A stretch of DNA of 64,000 nucleotides from Zygnema cylindricum (taxonomy: Eukaryota > Streptophyta > Zygnematophyceae > Zygnematales > Zygnemataceae): NCBI GenBank assembly GCA_037447655.1, contig JBBHKE010001036.1, forward strand, positions 1 through 64,000. Direction: 5' to 3'. The position numbers and the translations under genes are program-made. Numbering within the stretch: the first letter of the stretch is position 1; each line of letters starts with the position of its first letter. Below are positions 1 to 10,519 of this stretch, piece by piece. The notes below the pieces were generated by a model. It made no database searches and was not told the origin of the DNA. It saw only the letters and a list, made by a program, of their open reading frames with translations.

Positions 1-455
1 ACTATCTCAAAAATAGAGTCCTTACCTCAGCTGTAAAAGGCTAAACACCTTATGAAAGATGGACCGGGAGAAAACCTAACATATCACACTTAAAGGTGTT
101 TGAAAGTCAAGTGTTTAGTTTTAACACAGAAAAATCTGATTGGAAGGTAGATGCCAGAGGAAAGCCGAGATACTTACTTGGGTATGATGAGAACGTAAAA
201 GGGTATAGAGTTTATGATCTCGGAAGAGAAGAAATAATTCTAGTAAAATACTTGGTAGTTATGGATGAAGGAAAATCCATAGATCCCTTTAAGTACACTA
301 AACCGGTTAGAATTAGAATTGAATCCGAAAGTGAGTTAGATTCAGATTCTACTAACCAAACTCCGGTTCAGCCTGACCTTGCAGAGGAAGAGAAAAATCT
401 GACCGAGAGTGACCCTCTCTTGGAGTCACAACTTCCGATTAAAATCGAGGAATAA
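1..455 (+). pseudogene. copia integrase C-terminal region (element A)
   Basis: Contains the conserved copia integrase C-terminal stretch: a degraded TPYERW-GRKP-like start, then KVFESQVFSFNT, GYDENVKGYRVYDL and VVMDEGKSIDPFKYTK, followed by the acidic linker towards reverse transcriptase. The catalytic D,D,E core is upstream of the window. The frame is open only from 96 to 455. The sequence before position 96 is in another frame, and a stop ends the linker at 455. The integrase would insert cDNA into host DNA; this fragment cannot act. Confidence 0.85.
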
Positions 456-560
456 AACAAGGAAAGACCAGAAATGGACGATGAAAGTCCGGAGATGGAC
501 TCCACGGATAGGGGAAAAGGTGAAGTTGTTTGGAGAAACCCGAGGTTACCCTCCATCCCA

Positions 561-698
561 GCGTCGGAGTTTGAAGGAGGAAGGAGAAGCAACAAGAAAC
601 TTCACGAGAGATAAGTGAACAACAAGGTAGCGTCGGAGTTTGAAGGAGGAAGGAGAAGCAACAAGAAACTTCACGAGAGATAACTGAACAACAAGGTA
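561..698 (+). repeat. 69-bp tandem duplication in the integrase-RT linker
   Basis: Two near-identical copies, 561-629 and 630-698, each starting GCGTCGGAGTTTGAAGG. The unit is 69 bp, a multiple of three, so it duplicates 23 codons in the linker before reverse transcriptase. Elements D, I and H carry this segment once (the region encoding SEFEGGR), so the duplication is private to element A. Confidence 0.85.
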
Positions 699-699
699 A

Positions 700-1470
700 C
701 TAAGCTGTCACATTTGAGCAAACCCTAAACTTACTCAAAAGCAGTTAATAGCTCGGAACGTAGTAGATTGGTGACAGCTATTAATAATGAGATGGCTTCC
801 ATTATAGAAGCAAACACATGGGAGTTCGTGGATTATCCTACGGATTGAAAGCCAATAAGATGCAAGTGGATATTTAAGTTGAAGCTCAATCCGGATAACA
901 TTATCGAGCGATACAAGGCCATATTAGTGGCAAAGGGGTTCACACAGAAGGAGGGAATCGATTATGAGGAGACCTTCGCTCCGGTTTTTAGATTTCCCTC
1001 CGTCCGGATTCTACTTACTCTAGCGGCAGCGAAAGACATGGAAGTGCACCAAATGGACATCAAAACCGCTTTCTTACACGGAGAATTAGAAGAAAAGATC
1101 TTCATGCGACAACAGGAAGGATTTGTGGAGAAAAGAGAAAAAAGTAAGGTGTGCAGATTGATAAAATCATTTTATGGACTAAAGCAAGCTCCATGCCAAT
1201 GGAACAAGACGTTGGACGAGTTTTTGAAGAGTTTGGGATATATCCGAATCAATTCAGATCATTCCATCTACTTATTTGAGGATAAGGAAGGGTATAATTT
1301 TCATTGTTATATATGTTGATAATTTGCTTGATTTGAGTAAACCATTGGAGAAAATTAATAGATTGAAAAAGGATCTAAAGAGTAGATTTGAACTGAAAGA
1401 CTAGAGGGAGGCAAAGCATATTTTAGGAATTCAGATGGAGAGGTATAGAGAAAAAAAAAACAATTAGACT
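700..1470 (+). pseudogene. copia reverse transcriptase (element A), broken
   Basis: RT fingers/palm motifs are visible: [52 protein letters not shown]. An in-frame stop follows WEFVDYPTD near 847, and a frameshift near 1300 separates the palm. The catalytic YxDD box reads YVDN in the shifted frame (about 1307-1324), so the second catalytic aspartate is lost. A further stop follows at about 1401. Family function is RNA-templated cDNA synthesis in the virus-like particle; this copy is inactive. Confidence 0.85.
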
Positions 1471-2290
1471 AACTCAAAAGGAAACAATTGGAAATATGCT
1501 TGAAAAATTTCAAATGGATAAAGCAAATAGTTGTACAACTCCAATGGACTTAAACAAGGGAAATGAGGGGAACTCAGAAAAGGGAGTCTTGATCTTTGAT
1601 AATGAGTTATGACCTGAGGAAAGCAAGTTCATGCAAACTATTCCGTACAGACAGGTTGTCGGTAGTTTTATCTATTTTATGAATTGTACTCGTCTTGATA
1701 TAGCAGCAAGTGTGGGAGTATTAAGTAAGAGCCTGAATGATCCTAAGAAGAAAGATTAGGAATCAGCCAAAAAGGTCATGCGGTACTTGATAAGAACGAG
1801 AGATCTATGGTTTCATTTGGGAGGGGATAATACTGACATCACCACTTTGAGTGATGCCAGTTATGGGGAGGCTCCGATGAGAAGGTGTATTTCTGGGTAT
1901 TTGTTACATTTTAGGAATAGAGCTTGCTGTTGGAGTAGCAAGCAGCAAAAGGTGATTACTCAGCCACCATGGAGGCTGAGTATATGGCCTCTTGTTCGGC
2001 TTTGAAACAATTAATGTGGGTGAAATATTGGCTTAAAGAATTGCGATATATGAAGAATGGAGTGCAAAAGATATCATGTGACTATCAAGTTGCAATTGCA
2101 ATTGCAACGAACCCTAAGCATCACTTTAAAGCAAAACATATTGATATTCGTTTGAGCTTTGTTAGAGAAAAGGTTGAGAATAAAATAACTAGTTTGGAAT
2201 ATAGACCGGATGGAAATGGTAGCAGATATGATGACTAAACTGGTTCACTCTCCCAAATTGATATTTTGCAGGGAGAAAGTGTGGACTGAA
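1470..2290 (+). pseudogene. copia RT thumb and RNase H (element A), broken
   Basis: Broken frames encode [19 protein letters not shown], the RNase H segments SDASYGEAPMRRCISGYLL, MEAEYMASCSALKQLMWVK and HHFKAKHIDIRLSFVREKVE, and the degraded C-terminal VADMMTK region. Stops at about 1612 and 1759 and a frameshift near 1970 interrupt it. The region runs into the polypurine tract and 3' LTR as expected for the end of a copia pol gene. Confidence 0.85.
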
Positions 2291-2319
2291 AGAAAAGATA
2301 TACTAGGAAATGAGGGGAG

Positions 2320-3292
2320 TGTTGAAAAGGGGTATTTATAATCTTACTCTTTTGGTCTTACTGCAGCCCTTATACTTGTTTTAGTCACTAAGAACTTGCA
2401 AGCACCCATGGTTGCCCCATGCAGGCAAGGAGATAGACACAAGAATAAAACAAAAGTCGTAGTTCCTTGCAAAAGATAAGCAGTCAGTAGTAGGATTTGA
2501 TTTGGTGACCTCCTGATGACAGTCGTACGGATTAGCCATCCACCTTATCTGGTAGGTCTTGTAGAAAGCTATACACATATATTGTATGATATTTTTTTAG
2601 ACATGTATGGTGCAATATATTTCATTTAACTAATTACATGACAAATTGAACATAGTAATATGCGGGACGCAAGAAATACGGATCGCACAGAAATTACGAA
2701 ATGACATTTAATTTCGACGGACGAAATCAAATGTCGAGATTAGATCGAACGGCTCACAAAGGAGACGATATACAAGAATGGTAGTTTGGCGGTTTGCGGA
2801 GACGATGTCGACGGATGACACATGGCACTACATGGTTGGACAGGGGAAATTGCGAGAGGAGCAACTACGCCTGCAGAACTGACACGCGTCAGCGGAGCGG
2901 CCATACCTAACTATAGTCGTACAATAAGTACTATTGTACCTATACCTTTTTGTACCTTATTGTCTTTTGATTGTTTAGGTACACTAGTAGTAGGCTTAGA
3001 GATGGAGTTTAGGACTCAGAATATTTTTTAGATTTCGGCCTCTCTCCCAGAAAGCACTTGTATTTATAGGCCAACTTTGGGCAGCCATAACTCAATGCTC
3101 AGGTGACAAATCTCATTGATTCATTTTGATGCGGTCTCAAATGAGTTTGGGCTACATAAGGGTGTAGTTGGTAAAGGATTTTGCGTCCTAGGGTGGGGCT
3201 TATTTATTGCCAAAATAAAAAGTGCAAATATTATCCTAGAGGCTTCATATAAGATAGACATTCTGTGTACCAATGGAGGTCACAGTATTACA
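2320..3292 (+). mobile_element. 3' LTR of element A
   Basis: Starts TGTTGA right after the purine tract and ends near ATTACA at 3292, about 970 bp. It shares landmarks with the other Cop1 LTRs: an antisense tRNA-like module, a GGAGTTTAGGACTCAG block, CTCTCTCCCAGAAAGC upstream of a TATTTATA box near 3060, and a terminal CAATGGAGGTCACAG block. That last block holds an in-frame ATG that starts gag in related copies. The end was placed by comparison with the LTRs of element D. The 5' duplication partner cannot be checked because the 5' LTR is outside the window. Confidence 0.75.
2489..2564 (-). other. antisense tRNA-like module in LTR A
   Basis: Read on the - strand it resembles a tRNA-Arg body: a D-arm/A-box-like CCTACCAGATAAGG, an anticodon-arm-sized stretch, and a T-arm/B-box-like AAATCAAATCC. 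It occupies about +170 to +245 of the LTR, similar to the modules in D, H, I and F. It is too degenerate to be a working tRNA gene, and no isotype can be assigned with confidence. Confidence 0.45.
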
Positions 3293-4040
3293 CGAGTCAA
3301 CAAATGATGAAATGAAATCTATTATGGGGGCTCAAACATGGGAGTTTGTAGATCTTCCTCCGAACATAAAAGCAATCAGCAATAAATGGGTCTTCAAGGT
3401 AAAGCTCAACCCGGATGGCACCATTGAAAGGTATAAGGCCAGACTTGTGACCAAGGGGTACAATCAGAAAGAGGGTATTGATTTTAAAGAGACTTTCTCT
3501 CCGGTTGTAAGATTTCCAACTGTTATAATTCTGCTAAATCTAGCTGCAATTGAAAATATGAAGTACATCAGATGGACATCAAGACAGATTTTTTGCATGG
3601 AGAGTTGGAGGAAACTATATATACGCGAAAAACAAGAAATGTATGAAGAAAAAGTAAAAGAGAATTTAGTGTACAAGTTGTTAAAGTCGTTGTATTGGTT
3701 CATGAACCTAAAGTTAGATGAGTTTCTGACTGGGCTAGGCTTTATAAGGATTAGCTTAAATCGTTTTGTGTATGTGCTGCAAGGGGAAGATGGAATACTT
3801 TTTATTGTTGTATATGTAGATGATCTATCACTTATCAGCAAATCTATGATTGAAATAAACCGCATTAAAGCAGCCTTGAAATCAAGATTTGAGATTAAGG
3901 ACCTAGGTGAGGCCAAGTATATCTTAAGAATACAAGAAGAGAGAGACAAAATCAAGAAATTAATCAAGAAATTAATCATGTTGACTCCAAAGGAGGCTAT
4001 AGGAAATATGCTTGAAAAGTTCAAAATGAAGGAAGTATAA
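3293..4040 (+). pseudogene. copia reverse transcriptase (element B), partial
   Basis: Encodes the RT start ([17 protein letters not shown]), [21 protein letters not shown] and [17 protein letters not shown]. It is then out of frame through the QMDIK region, where small indels give nonsense such as RWTSRQIF. The frame recovers with a YVDD box ([13 protein letters not shown], about 3815). The usual LKQAPR-W segment is deleted ([12 protein letters not shown]). The catalytic aspartates are present, but the palm is damaged. Confidence 0.8.
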
Positions 4041-4141
4041 CGGTGTGTGACTCATATGGACTTTAGGCAAAAATTGGAAAGAGATGACTCTGATTCTGGT
4101 ATTTTAGTTAGTGAGAGTCTAAAGTCGAGGAGGAGGAGTTT

Positions 4142-4810
4142 ATGGATTTCAAACCATACAGGCACGTAATTAGTAGTCTCGTCTACTTCATAAACTGCAC
4201 GAGGCATGATATTGCTACAACTGTTGGTGTTTTAAGTAGCAGCTTGCAAAATCCAAAGAAATCAAACAGGGAAGCCGCAAAAAGGGTTTTGAGATACTCG
4301 GCACGAACTTGGAACCTCAAACTTTTTCTCGGAGGAGGAGAAGTGAAACTGCAAACTAGGAGCGACGCCAATTATGGTGACATGCCTACCAAGAAATTGA
4401 CGACTGGTCTTGTCTTGGAGTTTAGAAAGGGAACCTGATGTTGGAGCAACAAGCTTCAGAAGATCACAACTTTGTCAACGATGGAGTTGGAATACATGGC
4501 AGCAAGCTCTGCCCTCAAAGAACTCCTATGGGTAAAGACACTTTTACATGAAATCAGATACCTGAAGATTGGATCCTTGGTCATCTGGTATGACAACCAG
4601 GCAGCTATTGCTATTGCCTCTAATCCCATGCATGATTTTAAAAATAAGCATATGGATATCAGGTTGCATTTTGTTCGCAAAAAGGTGCTAACTAGAGTCA
4701 TCAAATTGTGTTATTTGGATGATGAAAAGATGGTTGCAAACATGTTAACTAAAGCTCTCCCTGCACCAAAATCACAGTTCTGTAGAGGTGCAATTGGGCT
4801 AAGTAACTAG
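4142..4810 (+). pseudogene. copia RNase H (element B), two frames
   Basis: 4142-4438 encodes YRHVISSLVYFINCTRHDIA and RSDANYGDMPTKK. A stop at 4436 interrupts before a second segment, 4472-4810, with MELEYMAASSALKELLWVK, WYDNQAAIAIASNPMHDF and KHMDIRLHFVRKKV, ending in MVANMLTKALPAPKSQF. This is the usual copia RNase H and pol C-terminus. It is degenerate. Confidence 0.8.
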
Positions 4811-4833
4811 CTTAGTCTAAAGCTTTAAGAGAA

Positions 4834-4985
4834 TGTTGAGTTTAAAGCTTTGTACTTAGTAGATAGGACTGTGAGGAGGAGTTTAGGACTTAGAATAATT
4901 TTTTTCTAACTCAAAGTGTAATACTTACCTATTTTAGTTTTACAGTAGCATAAACAATAGAGTGTGTTGTACTTCTATAGAGACA
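4834..4985 (+). mobile_element. remnant of 3' LTR of element B
   Basis: Begins TGTTGAGTTTAAAGC right after pol and contains the Cop1 LTR landmark GGAGTTTAGGACTTAG (4879-4894). The rest of the expected roughly 1-kb LTR is not recognisable. The sequence changes to the LTR-X fragment, so the right boundary is approximate. Confidence 0.5.
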
Positions 4986-5967
4986 CGTGTCGACATCTGA
5001 GACTTGTTACAATATTCCTAAAAAGGGACCGACGACAACTTACACGTGTTGACTATCGAACGAGCAAACTCTTATGATTGGTCGAACGGAGTTAAAGGCG
5101 GACATTTGGGAAAAAATATTTTGTATGCAACAACATGTATTGTTGATACGAATCGAGTCAACGGATGAGATTTGAGCGGGGACCACAAACGACTAAGCGT
5201 ACTGTACCCGCTCAGGTGGTCCGTACTTCGGACCACATTCTTTTGGACTATTATGACTGACGTGGACTAAGAAACAAAAACATTATTATGTACAGCCTCT
5301 CTTTGAAATATTTGGAAAATATTGTGTTGTAGTCTAGTATATTATAAATTAGTGTGTTACTATTTGAATTGCTAAAACTATTAAATAGGGTTTGGAATTA
5401 TTTGCAGTACAATAACGTAAAGCTATTAGTACTTGTCATGTAACATTATAGTACTATAGTGCTTAGTGTTGTCATATGATTAGCTAGATAACATTAAATA
5501 CTCACTTAGTGTATAAAGTTCAAGACTTAGTAAAATTTGAGCATACAGTTTTGGGAATATGGAAAATTAAAGGGCAATTTTTGAAAAACTTGTAGACTCT
5601 ATATCTTATAGTTTACTGAACCAATTGTGCTGTATATTTGTGAGTTAACAATGTGTATGGTGTTTTTGTTATGTGCTGAATTTGAGTTAAATTGAACTTG
5701 TGATTGTGTTTATGTAGAGTTTGGAAAACTGCTGTTTAGTTTGGAAAACTGTTGTTTGATAGGATACTTGTTAGCTTTTGTTGAGAATCATGTCTACTTC
5801 CTCAAAAACTGCTGCTTCACCGCCTGGGAAAGTAGTCATAGAACAACAACAACGTCAACACACGCAAATTTCATTCATGACTACCAGGGTTGGAGTTTCG
5901 GACTTGAAATCGTAGGTGGTTCACTTAAAACAACGAACCACTGTCGTCCATCATTCGCACTTTTGTT
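4985..5967 (+). mobile_element. LTR-X1: 5' end (LTR/leader and gag start) of a fourth LTR-retrotransposon family
   Basis: Shares ordered blocks with 41690-42426: a GGGACCACAA block, a GACCACATTC block, CAGTTTTGGGAATATG, an ATATCTTATGGTTTACTG-like leader, and a short reading frame starting at 5790 (MSTSSKTAASPPGKVVIEQQ) that stops at 5913. The second copy starts MSTSTTIAGSPPATVVVEQQ. Conservation of that N-terminus suggests a gag start. No pol is attached to either copy, and family assignment is unknown. Confidence 0.45.
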
Positions 5968-7265
5968 CTAACAAGGTGCTATCATCCATTTAATGTATTC
6001 CTCATACTCATCATTGAAGCGTTGATATGATGTTGTCGCATACAGCGCGAGAAAGACCTGTCGTTGCTCGTACGTTGACCCCACATGGAAATCCTAGGAC
6101 ATGAGGAAAAGAGTACAAAAAATAACCAACACAATGCATATCAACCGTCAATATAAAAAAACACGCACTAATAGAGAGGAAATGAGGAGTTACGATATAT
6201 ATTGAGAGGGAAGGGCTGCGGTCCAACAGAATAATGTACTAAAAATTTAAAGGCACAACAAAAATGCATTTTTAAATGAAGTAATAGCAAAAATGAAAGG
6301 ATGCAACGAAACCATTTACTAAATGGGAGAAGGTATGATTGAAATGGCTTACTTGTACCGTACACTCCGGTAAAATGTTTCAAAAACCGCTTCATGGTCT
6401 TTAGAATAAGTTTTTTCTACCTGTTCATTTCGCAGTCTTTCAACATCCATTTTATTACTCGCATTCGAGTTACCTTAGTCAACATGTGTTGAAATTTCGT
6501 GTGGGCAACACAACCTCTTGTGTTGGTCGTGAACGGAAAAAAATATTCCGCAATGGTCGTCCGGTCAACTGAGGTTTCGACTTCCGCCTCACTCTCTTCT
6601 TTATTTGGATATGCGTTTTCCTCGATGTTCCTCTCCTCTTGTTCATTGTGTACTGATTGACTGTCAAGGTTGGCACCCTTAAATTCTATTGAGGGTCCAT
6701 ATACTTTCAAACCCTTAATATTACTTAAAAAATAGGAAATATGAGTAGCAGAAAAGGAAAAGAATGGCAACCTAAGCAAATGAGGACAAAAAGTTGGTAG
6801 TGTCGTTGTCATTATCACAAATACAAATATATGATACACGAGATGCAAGTGAAAGTGAATATGCGCGGTAAAAATGAAGGGAATTGCCATTTTAATTTTT
6901 CGTTAAAAATTCAAATTTTGAACTTTGATATGGCTTTCAATTTAAAAATATTTAAAAAAGCGAGAATAGAAGCGGGAACATGTAAAAGTTGGTTCAATTT
7001 GGTTGAATATTTCCAAACTTACATCGTCCACGACAATGTTGATAGCGCCATTTAAACACCTATCGCTTACAAGTTGTATGGCAAAAAGTTGATGGGATGA
7101 AATGCGAGCGTCGTAACTCTGACAAACGGTTTTTCCAACGTCATCTACGAAATCCGACCAGCTTAAGAAATACGTGGATATTAAACATGCCACGTGTTTT
7201 CGGCAACAACCAATGATACTCTTCCAACGGCGGTTGATCAGCTTTCGTCGGCGTATTACCGCCAA
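5968..7265 (-). CDS. possible three-exon gene, product unrecognised
   Basis: Three open segments on the - strand join in phase 0 through good splice sites. Exon 1 is about 7265-7023 and ends at a GTAAGT donor. Exon 2 is 6713-6474, with an AG acceptor (poor pyrimidine tract) and a GTAACT donor. Exon 3 is 6093-5968, with acceptor TCCTCATGTCCTAG, ending in TAG. Introns would be 309 and 380 nt. Exon 2 has an acidic run (NEEESEAEVE-like); exon 3 reads STYEQRQVFLALYATTSYQ. Exon 1 has no ATG at its 5' end, so it may be an internal exon, and an alternative GTAAGC donor lies inside it. I do not recognise the protein; a DNA-transposon gene is as likely as a host gene. Confidence 0.33.
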
Positions 7266-9136
7266 TAAGAATTAACAAGCAACCTAATAAGTGGCTTTTC
7301 TCCGTTTTACATTAAATCATAATTAACAGAGATACTAATAAGAGGTTTGTTTGACGTTTTATCTAACTAATCACATCCTTATTAATATTAAGTCCCAATT
7401 TACAATGCATGAATTCTAATAAAACAACCAACCAAACACCTTATTAAAGTTAAGGGTCCATAGTTAACGTGATAAAACACTTGTTCTCCACGCTTACGAC
7501 AAGGAAATTAAAATCAATCACTGGGTTAGTTGTAAGTTATGTGAACGAAACGTAAACATGCAATACATGTCGCTATAGTTTCGTTCATTACACACTACAA
7601 CACTGAAGTGAATGAACGCATTAGAGTTCTAGGGTTACGTAGCATAATAAGGTAAGTGTGTTTTACAACCCGAAACATGGAATCAATTCTATGACGCGAC
7701 AATGTACGTTTTGTCTTATGTTGTCCTCGCACCTATTTTACTGTAATCATATTTCTTGCGCGTGAAAAAAACGCTTATTAGAGTCATGAACAAACTTACA
7801 TGAAATAACATAAACTCGTGTTGTCGACGGTTTTTTCTCGTACCTATTTTAGTGTATAATTATGAACTGCGTAATGATTATTTATTTGCAAGCCCAAATT
7901 AGAATTATGTATTAATTATAGTAAAAGAAAACGGCGTGGTACGAATTGTCAGATTTTGTACTTCTCCCTATTTTAAAATATATGTTATGACGGCGGATCA
8001 TGTACACCTAAATCAAGGTTATTGAGAAATTACAATTAATCATTTTTTTGAAGATGGGATTGATACACAATCTAGCGTAAATGACACTAATTCATTATTA
8101 ACACTAAAAATCATTATACACTAATAACGATTCACGATGTAATAGCGATACACGATGTATAAAGTATGGACGATATGGTATATAATAATATGAGTAATAT
8201 ATTAGTGTCAAAAATACTGTAGCTCCCTGCATGATACCTTACTTGTACTGAAGATATCGAGGCGTATTTTGTCGTTTGGTCAAACATTATGTTACGCCTC
8301 ATCTTTATACAAATTATATACCTTTGGTTGTCCGTTTGAAAACCTTTAAATAGGCCCATTTTTCGTCTATTTGCAACCATAAAGGGCGTGTTCTTCGGCC
8401 GACCTAAACAAACGGGTAACGTTCCCCCTCGCCCCACGTCAGTGACCGAGTAACTTTGGGTACGCCCCCATGTAAGCTATACTCTGAAAAAATATTTTGG
8501 ACTATAGTGTAGTGTTTTGTACTACTGGAAAGCGTCCCAATGTGCGAAAATGAAATCGAAACTTTGAAATGTGACTGTTGTAGACGTAGGTACAACTTTG
8601 TGATGGTTGAAAACGACTACAAAACTTCCGACGATTAGTAACGCCAACAAAACAGCGACGATTGTAGACGTTTGGAATTTAATAATTTTGTGACATTGTA
8701 GTCATTTACGGTTTTGTGACATTGTGACGCCATGCTCACTTGTGACAACGTCAACGTCACAAAATTCAAGAACTTTCTGCCATGGCTATCCAATTTAATT
8801 TTTCGACTTTTCTCACTTGGCTTGCCATAAAAATATACAGAACGGTAGTCAAAATATTTTTTTTTGAAATGTGTTTCATTTAATACCAGTATTATCATGC
8901 CTCATTCTAAAAAGTGAGAGATGAAAGCGATTGTGTGAGAGGGAGCGACGACGTCGCAAAATTCAGCAAAGGACCCATAATGAAAGTGGAGGTCCGAGAC
9001 CCCTCCAAATATTTTTCCGTACATGCTCGACTTTTCCGTACATGCACGTGATGGGCAGGGAGAAAAATAGCGAGTGCTCTCCTCTGTCCTTAAAATTTTC
9101 CCATTCGTGCGGCTCGTGCTTCGACCGTTTTTCGTA
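7266..9136. other. AT-rich spacer, no gene seen
   Basis: No convincing coding segment. K-family-like end motifs (ACGATTCACGATG around 8130, and a second ATACACGATG) and Harbinger-like ends (AAAGGGCGTG at 8382, TACGCCCCCATG near 8464) suggest decayed MITE ends. A TCGGCCGACCTAAAC block at 8396 recurs as TCGGCCGACTTAAAC near 10817. Confidence 0.4.
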
Positions 9137-10029
9137 GTGTTGTGTATCATTAAGGATTTGCCGATAACCGATATGGGCCTTTTTTCGGGGACCCGATAAT
9201 CGATATATTGGTACGATATATCGCTATTGGTCTTATCGCCGATAAGTAGCCGATAATATCGGCTACTTATCGGCTACTTATCGGCGATAATGCAGATAAC
9301 GATAACTATCAGCGATAACTCTACAAGCCGTACATATTAATGTACGGCATGTACACTCAACTGTACGACTTATTCCCCCGACGTGCCCTACTCACAATCC
9401 CTGAGGTACCTACAAATCAGATCATGTGTACAAGCCGAAAGTACAGTAGCCGACATAAGATTTGTACGACTTTAGTACAGCTCCAGTTAAAACGATGTAC
9501 CTTTCATATCCGACGCCGTGGCTTTGTCCCTTTATTTTTTGGGATCCAGTGGAAACCTGCCACGTGTAAATTCGTCGGCTTTTTTGGCAAAAACTGCCAA
9601 AAAAGCCATTCCGAGATGCCGGCGCTCACGCTGACCGTCCGCTCGTAATTTCTCATTGAATTTCATCCGTTCGATTTCGGTGGCGCGCATAATGTTATTT
9701 TGCATCCGTTGTACTTTGTGTCCGCCTTCTTTTTACCGTTCCATGATAATCACTTTATCGGTACAATTTCGTACGTTCCCGTAAAACTTGTTTTCAGTTA
9801 ACCGCCCAAAAAGTACTACAAAGTGCAACTTATTTTTTCGTCAAATTGCGTACATTTCCTGTGAAAAACCGTACATTTCTCGTAAATTTACCGTTCAGTT
9901 TACCGGACAGAAAGCACTTCGGACAGAAAGTACAGAAAGTACAAATATATCAGGACCGCTGACCGTTCAATAACCGATAACTATCGGTATCGGTGTTATC
10001 GCGATAATTTTTTTACCGATACACAACAC
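9137..10029. mobile_element. MITE-like DNA element L
   Basis: 893 bp bounded by GTGTTGTGTATC and its inverse GATACACAACAC, with TA on both sides (9135-9136, 10030-10031). Subterminal DNA is packed with CCGATAA / TTATCGG motifs on both strands, including direct copies of CGGCTACTTATCGG at 9250-9290. Termini resemble element J (GTGTTGGGTATCG), so L and J may be one superfamily. No transposase remains. Confidence 0.65.
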
Positions 10030-10031
10030 TA

Positions 10032-10519
10032 CACCGTGAATCGCTATTAGCGTAATGAAATAGATAGCGTAATGAAACAATTAGCGTACTTTACGGTAAA
10101 TTGTGTTTTTTCGGGTACACCATGATACTAATTTATCATGTACTCTAATTTGTAAACTGCTTTGTAAAAAATTTCAGCCCATAATATGTCTACACTAAAA
10201 CACGTATTTGTACGAAGCTGTTCAATTCGTACGCCGTCGCTTTTTTTTACATCTGCGTTTGCCGGAAAATATTTACGCAATTATATATTATTATATTTTC
10301 TGTACTTTTAAGTTTAAAAATGTACGAAATAGTACATATCTGGCAGTCCGTACACCACACTATTTAAAAGGGAACTAAATTACAGTTATGAACCGCATTG
10401 AGCGGGGTACCTCAAATAACGTGCAAAAACATTTAGCGTACTTTATTCTATTTGAGAATTTGCCCCAAAAAAAGGGGTACCCCAATTAGCGTCATGTACG
10501 CTAATAGCGATTCGCGGTG
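10032..10519. mobile_element. K-family MITE K1
   Basis: 488 bp, terminal inverted repeats CACCGTGAATCGCTATTAGCG and the imperfect inverse at the right end, flanked by TA on both sides (10030-10031 and 10520-10521). It abuts element L and shares its TA. TA duplication with short TIRs is the Tc1/mariner-Stowaway pattern. No coding capacity. Confidence 0.7.

Larger units (their letters stand above)
1..2319 (+). mobile_element. Ty1/copia element A (family Cop1), internal region, 5' part outside window
   Basis: Order integrase C-terminus, reverse transcriptase, RNase H on one strand is the copia (Pseudoviridae) order. The internal region ends in a purine-rich tract (2308-2319) followed directly by a TGTTGA LTR start. 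Frames are broken by several stops and shifts, so this is a dead copy. Element A sits inside element B: right after its 3' LTR the sequence continues in a second, differently diverged copia RT. The 5' LTR, gag and protease lie upstream of the window. Confidence 0.9.
3293..4833 (+). mobile_element. Ty1/copia element B (family Cop1, divergent), 3' part interrupted by A
   Basis: Immediately after LTR A (candidate duplicated site CGAGT at 3293-3297) the sequence enters a different copia RT just upstream of its first conserved block. This means A inserted into B and the 5' half of B lies beyond A. B is more diverged than A ([20 protein letters not shown] here). It ends in a weak purine tract before a TGTTGAG LTR start at 4834. 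Confidence 0.75.

Noticed and set aside
3464-4024. 186-codon - strand frame opposite element B RT
   Set aside because: Antisense shadow of the RT frame; no motif of its own.
5964-5985. Primer-site-like AACAAGGTGCTATCATCC downstream of LTR-X1
   Set aside because: Differs from TGGTATCAGAGC at several positions and overlaps the stop of the possible - strand gene; no LTR end precedes it.
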